From an uncultured Actinomyces sp. (GTDB taxonomy: Bacteria > Actinomycetota > Actinomycetes > Actinomycetales > Actinomycetaceae), in NCBI GenBank assembly GCA_938030835.1, contig CALHID010000351.1:1-15959 (forward strand): 15,959 bases of DNA, read 5' to 3'. Under the pieces are notes generated by a model. That model was not told the DNA's origin. It made no database searches and was given only the letters and a program-made list of their open reading frames with translations. Of this stretch, positions 12,452-15,959 are shown one piece after another. Position numbers and translations under genes: made by a program. Position 1 is the first letter of the stretch, and each line of letters starts with the position of its first letter.

Positions 12452-14517
12452 GCGTCCAAGATGACGAACGCGCTGAACGTCTTCTTGAAGCACTGGATCC
12501 CGATCAGCGCAGTGTCGCGCAATTCGTTTCTGGTCCAATGGCGGTGCTTGCGGGGGCTGGGACGGGTAAGACGCGAGCGATTACCTATCGCATTGCCTAT
12601 GGCGTTGCACGCGGTGTCTACGAGCCGGCAAATGTCTTGGCAGTGACCTTCACGAAGAGAGCTGCAGTTGAGATGCGTGAGCGTCTGACAGCACTTGGGG
12701 TTCCCGGCGTCCAAGCACGGACTTTTCACTCGGCCGCCTTGCGCCAGCTCCAGTATTTTTGGCCAAGTGCCATCGGCGGGAGCATGCCACCCCTCATTGA
12801 GCACAAAGCATCCTTGATTTCCGCAGCTGCCGCACGAATCGGTATCCGCGCAGACAAAGCGCTCGTTCGCGATTTAGCCGCCGAGGTTGAGTGGTCGAAG
12901 GTCTCCATGCTCGATGCTGATGCCTATGCCGAGGCCGTTCGCACCAATAGGCGAACGCCGCCGGGTGACCTTAGCGTTGACGATGTTCTTGCACTGATGG
13001 ACGCCTATCAGGAGGCCAAAGAGGACCGGGGGGTTCTCGATTTTGAAGATGTCTTGGTGCTGACGGCAGGAATCTTGCAGGATTATCCAGCTATTGCTCA
13101 ACGGATTCATCGTCAATACCGCAGCTTCGTCGTCGATGAATATCAGGATGTCTCTGCCCTCCAGCACCATGTTCTTAACCTTTGGCTTGGTGGGCGCCAT
13201 GATATTTGCGTTGTCGGTGATGTTGCGCAGACTATTTATTCTTTTGCGGGTGCCTCACCGCGCTACCTTCAAGACTTTGCACAGGAGCATAAGGGTGCTC
13301 GCGTCGTGCAATTGGTTCGTGACTATCGCTCGACGCCGCAGATCGTGAGTGCAGCGAATACCCTGATGAAGGGCGAACACTCGTCTGTTCTTAAAGGTGC
13401 CGTGAAATTAGTATCTCAGCGCGACAATGGGGTCCCCGTCGAGTACCAGAGCTACGCGGATGACAATGACGAGGCCGTGGGAATCGCGCGGCAAATTCGG
13501 GGGCTCCACGACGATGGAGTTTCGTATTCCTCGATCGCAATTCTTTATCGAACCAATGGCCAGTCAGAGAACTTCGAGGCCCAGCTGAGCGAGGCCGGCA
13601 TTCCTTTCCTTGTCCATTCGGGGATGCGCTTTTTTGAGCGCGAAGAGGTCCGGCGCGCAATGTTTCTTTTAAAGAAGCAAGCGACGACCTTGCGCAATCA
13701 AGGAATTGACGAGGCTGATGTTGTTCACCTGGTTGAAGATCTTCTTGGAATCGCTGGATGGTCCCCGCAGGCACCGCAGGCTCAGGGCGCGGTTCGAGAA
13801 CGATGGGATAACCTCAATGCCATTGTTGAGATGGCGCGCTCTTCTACCAGTGACTCTTTCATTGGGTTTATCAATAATCTTGTCGAGCGTGAGGTCTCAC
13901 AAGCTGCCCCGACCACGGAGGGGGTTACGCTCTCGACGCTTCACGCGGCAAAAGGACTGGAGTGGGAGCACGTTTTCCTTGCAGGGGTGAGTGAAGGGCT
14001 CATTCCAATCTCTCTTGCGCAGGGTGAAGATGCAATTGAGGAAGAAAAACGTCTGCTCTACGTGGGAATGACACGTGCTCGGGATCATCTTGCGATCTCG
14101 TATTCGCGTTCGCGCCACGGTGGCGGAAACCGCCAGCGTTCCCGCTTTATGAAGGATCTGTGGCCTCGAGAAGAACGACCCCAAGTTGGAGCTTTTTCTA
14201 CGCGCGCAGGCATATCTAAACGCAGCGCGGCCAAGGCAGCCCATGCAGAATTTGAGGAAAGTAATTCTCCCGAGGTCGTTGAACTTTTCGAACGCTTACG
14301 TACATGGCGAAAAGCTGAGGCAGAGGCTCGATTAGTTCCGGCTTACGCTGTTCTTACCGATAAGACCTTGAGAGATGTCGCTATCGCGCAGCCCAAGACG
14401 CTGACTCAGCTTCGGGTTATTCGTGGAATTGGCGAAGTGAAAATTGACTACTTTGGGCCTCAAATTTTGGCAATTATCCGCGGCGAAGATGTTCAGGTAG
14501 AAACAGAGCCGGCGTAA
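12448..14517 (+). CDS. uvrD2: UvrD2-type SF1A DNA helicase with C-terminal HRDC-like domain
   Basis: A 689-residue 3'-5' helicase for DNA repair. In order: Q motif (LDPDQRSVAQ, 16-25), Walker A (GAGTGKT, 36-42), Ia (AVTFTKRAAVEMRERL), Ic (RTFHSAALRQL), DEYQD (229-233), motif III (VVGDVAQTIYSFAGA, 254-268), motif IV (LVRDYRSTPQI), motif V (STLHAAKGLEW) and VI (RLLYVGMTRARDHL). Residues from about 625 (VPAYAVLTDKTLRDVA, then LRVIRGIGEVK) look like an HRDC domain. The tetracysteine motif that joins helicase and HRDC in M. tuberculosis UvrD2 is missing: the only cysteine in the protein is C253. GGAAGG precedes the GTG by nine bases. nudC-uvrD2 adjacency matches M. tuberculosis. Confidence 0.93.
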   Translation: MSVQDDERAERLLEALDPDQRSVAQFVSGPMAVLAGAGTGKTRAITYRIAYGVARGVYEPANVLAVTFTKRAAVEMRERLTALGVPGVQARTFHSAALRQLQYFWPSAIGGSMPPLIEHKASLISAAAARIGIRADKALVRDLAAEVEWSKVSMLDADAYAEAVRTNRRTPPGDLSVDDVLALMDAYQEAKEDRGVLDFEDVLVLTAGILQDYPAIAQRIHRQYRSFVVDEYQDVSALQHHVLNLWLGGRHDICVVGDVAQTIYSFAGASPRYLQDFAQEHKGARVVQLVRDYRSTPQIVSAANTLMKGEHSSVLKGAVKLVSQRDNGVPVEYQSYADDNDEAVGIARQIRGLHDDGVSYSSIAILYRTNGQSENFEAQLSEAGIPFLVHSGMRFFEREEVRRAMFLLKKQATTLRNQGIDEADVVHLVEDLLGIAGWSPQAPQAQGAVRERWDNLNAIVEMARSSTSDSFIGFINNLVEREVSQAAPTTEGVTLSTLHAAKGLEWEHVFLAGVSEGLIPISLAQGEDAIEEEKRLLYVGMTRARDHLAISYSRSRHGGGNRQRSRFMKDLWPREERPQVGAFSTRAGISKRSAAKAAHAEFEESNSPEVVELFERLRTWRKAEAEARLVPAYAVLTDKTLRDVAIAQPKTLTQLRVIRGIGEVKIDYFGPQILAIIRGEDVQVETEPA

Positions 14518-15276
14518 CTATGAGGCGATGCGGTATCGGTGATTATGACTGAGCATGTCGAATTCGCCGATACTCGTAGACGAAGAAGCTGTTGTCAGCG
14601 AAGGCGTCGGAGATTGTGAGACTGCTGCGCTGGTGCACCCGCAGAGAGGATCATTTTCGACCTCGATCCATGAAACCTCTCCTTCTGTCGTGATGCGTAG
14701 AAAACGGTTCATGCTCGATCGTCGGTCCATGCCGAAGCGTGCAAAGTCGTAAATCATCAAAGAGAGCCAAGCTGCAGCCATGTGAGTGAGCCAGGGGAGG
14801 GGCGTTTCAAAACGCCACAGTTCCAGGTCGCGACCGAGGCTAGGGAGCAAATGGCGGTCGGATTGCGCGCTCTCAAGACAACGCGCACAGCAGGTGAGCC
14901 CCGGCACTACCAGCGGGCCGATGTCCCAGTAACTTTCATTCCTGCAGGTGAGAAGATGCGGGATATCGCAGTGCATCATTGCATCCGCCTTCTCGAGATC
15001 ATGGGAACCTACTGAAGCAATGATTCCCAAATCGATAGGGGAGTACGAACTGCAATAGCGCAGATCCGGATAGTGCTTTGCAAGGTGCGAACGAAGTGCT
15101 TGAGAACGTCGTGGGAATAGTCTTTCCTCCGGAAGAAGACCTACCAATTCAGCACTCAGTCGACGCGAATCAACAAGCCGAAGTCGAAGCTCAGGCAGGG
15201 TTTGAATGATGAGTTCTACTGCCGCGATGGTCACGGGGTCGATTCCGTTGATTTCAATACTCAGGGGGCTTGCCAT
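14518..15276 (-). CDS. orphan E1/ThiF-like (TOMM cyclodehydratase-type) zinc-cysteine protein
   Basis: A 252-residue protein resembling the C-terminal part of the E1-like partner of thiazole/oxazole-peptide (TOMM) synthesis. The block IGPLVVPGLTCCARCLES holds C130 and C133, and DPLCGC holds C212 and C214; together they look like one CxxC/CxC zinc site. RFLRITTEGEVSWIEV precedes the second pair, as in that family. The N-terminal half lacks the GxGxxG nucleotide motif, so I expect no adenylating activity. No YcaO, precursor peptide or dehydrogenase gene lies nearby. A similar gene (Rv3196) sits between a DUF2342 gene and the uvrD2 region in M. tuberculosis, from memory. GGAGG stands five bases before the ATG. 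Its stop directly abuts the uvrD2 stop. Function unknown. Confidence 0.7.
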   Translation of the reverse strand: MASPLSIEINGIDPVTIAAVELIIQTLPELRLRLVDSRRLSAELVGLLPEERLFPRRSQALRSHLAKHYPDLRYCSSYSPIDLGIIASVGSHDLEKADAMMHCDIPHLLTCRNESYWDIGPLVVPGLTCCARCLESAQSDRHLLPSLGRDLELWRFETPLPWLTHMAAAWLSLMIYDFARFGMDRRSSMNRFLRITTEGEVSWIEVENDPLCGCTSAAVSQSPTPSLTTASSSTSIGEFDMLSHNHRYRIAS

Positions 15277-15294
15277 TTTTCCTCCGCACTGTGG

Positions 15295-15311
15295 AATAGG
15301 GAATTCCTATT
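15295..15311. promoter_or_regulatory. near-palindrome upstream of the E1-like gene, possible operator
   Basis: GGAATTCC is flanked by AATA and TATT, with one extra G breaking perfect symmetry. It lies 19-35 bases upstream of the start codon at 15276, a typical operator position. No clear promoter boxes could be assigned. Confidence 0.25.
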
Positions 15312-15403
15312 GTGCGTGGGAGGTTGCGCTTATGGGCAAGAACTAAGAATCTGTGGAAAACTCCGATGAAGTCCTCACCCTGTGGATTGATTAGTCAATA
15401 AAT

Positions 15404-15959
15404 TCAGGATTGAGATGAGGTCCCATTATCTGAAGATTGATCCTCATCCGAAGCGCTACCTTCGCCCTGAGATGTGTCTCCAATATCAAAGCCTGCCTTA
15501 CGCAGGGTATCTGCCTCGGGGTCAATCGTGGGATCAAGCCCCTCAGCCCATCCCATGGAACCGTCCAAGAGCGACTCAAGCGCCTGGTCAATATCGGCGC
15601 TGGCCTCGGCCTCGGCGCGTCGAAGCGCAACAAAGGTTTCTGGGGAATCGAGCTCATTGCTGTTAGGAATCAAATCGGGGTGCGCCCACAGCTTTTCGCG
15701 GGCATCGCTGCCCTCGTCTTGAGTGACCAATTGGAAGAGCTTGGCTGCATCGCGAGCACGACGCGGTCGCATCTTCAAGCCAATTAAGCTTCCAAGAATC
15801 TTCTCAACGGGACCGCCCAATGCCCGCCGACGGCGCATCAGCTCGCGCAGCTGCTCAAGGTGGGGAAGATAGGGGCGTGCCGCCTGTGAGGTGACAACAT
15901 CAACCCAGCCTTCGATCAGTGCGAGAAGATTTTCCACACGTTCTAATGCTGCACGCTGT
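15404..15959 (-). CDS. DUF2342 family (zinc-dependent metalloprotease-like) protein, C-terminal part
   Basis: The reading frame enters from the right edge (QRAALERVENLLALIEGW) and ends at 15404, so about 185 codons are visible. The segments VENLLALIEGWVDVVT, RRRRALGGPVEKILGSLIGL, KMRPRRARDAAKLFQLV and LWAHPDLIPNSNELDSPETF are characteristic of the end of actinobacterial DUF2342 proteins (Rv3195-like; also called F420-biosynthesis-associated). The metal-binding HExxH-like motif of the family would lie upstream, outside the window. The tail after about residue 145 of the visible part is acidic and Ser-rich, probably disordered. The E1-like gene follows after 127 bases on the same strand. Confidence 0.82.
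   Translation of the reverse strand, partial: QRAALERVENLLALIEGWVDVVTSQAARPYLPHLEQLRELMRRRRALGGPVEKILGSLIGLKMRPRRARDAAKLFQLVTQDEGSDAREKLWAHPDLIPNSNELDSPETFVALRRAEAEASADIDQALESLLDGSMGWAEGLDPTIDPEADTLRKAGFDIGDTSQGEGSASDEDQSSDNGTSSQS

Noticed and set aside
15289..15389. Three TGTGGA-containing sites resembling DnaA boxes (near 15290, 15352 and 15381)
   Set aside because: Each has one or two mismatches to TGTGGATAA, there is no unwinding element, and no dnaA or dnaN gene is nearby.
1..15959. tRNA, rRNA, CRISPR arrays, insertion sequences
   Set aside because: I saw no cloverleaf, no regular spacer-repeat pattern, and no transposase motif or matching terminal inverted repeats on either strand.

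Overview
The window looks like chromosome from an actinobacterium, most likely of the Actinomycetaceae (Actinomyces/Schaalia type). I infer this from gene content and order, not from a search. The evidence is the pairs pncB/clpS-DUF2017, murI/Rv1339-like, rph-rdgB, nudC-uvrD2 and the DUF2342/E1-like neighbours, all arrangements known from Mycobacterium tuberculosis and relatives. Base composition is moderately G+C rich by eye, except in the first 2.3 kb, which is visibly more A+T rich.

Region 1 (1-2050, minus strand) is accessory and is the most interesting part. A 461-residue protein joins an N-terminal WXG100-like/T7SS-signal helical domain to a C-terminal calpain-family (C2) cysteine protease domain, with its Gln, Cys, His and Asn catalytic residues visible. 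Its stop codon overlaps the start codon of a small lipoprotein. The pair has the layout of a type VII secreted protease toxin with a lipoprotein immunity partner. The last codons of a second toxin copy lie at the left edge (47 of 50 bases identical to 695-744), so the locus was probably an array of toxin-end plus immunity cassettes and continues outside the window.

Region 2 (2050-5940, plus strand) starts with an intergenic stretch of helically phased A-tracts in front of an HU gene. It continues with terminator-like hairpins, nagB (glucosamine-6-phosphate deaminase), and a translationally coupled pair of a DUF3039 protein and a DEIH-box SF2 helicase. A perfect 17-bp hairpin separates this from the convergent pncB.

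Region 3 (5954-9894) has pncB (minus), divergent from clpS-DUF2017 (4-base overlap), followed by murI and an Rv1339-like metallo-beta-lactamase-fold protein (4-base overlap). Region 4 (9978-11389, minus) is rph-rdgB, also with a 4-base overlap. Compared with the collinear murI-Rv1339-rph-rdgB order of M. tuberculosis, the rph-rdgB half is inverted here.

Region 5 (11417-15959) has nudC-uvrD2 (4-base overlap, plus strand), convergent with an orphan E1/ThiF-like zinc-cysteine protein and the C-terminal part of a DUF2342 protein that runs off the right edge. The UvrD2 homologue keeps its HRDC-like tail but has no tetracysteine motif.

A TANNNT hexamer ends 6 or 7 bases before the ATG of DUF3039, pncB, clpS, murI, rph and (with an alternative start) nudC. 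This suggests that leaderless transcription is common here. I see no tRNA, rRNA, CRISPR array, insertion sequence or replication origin.
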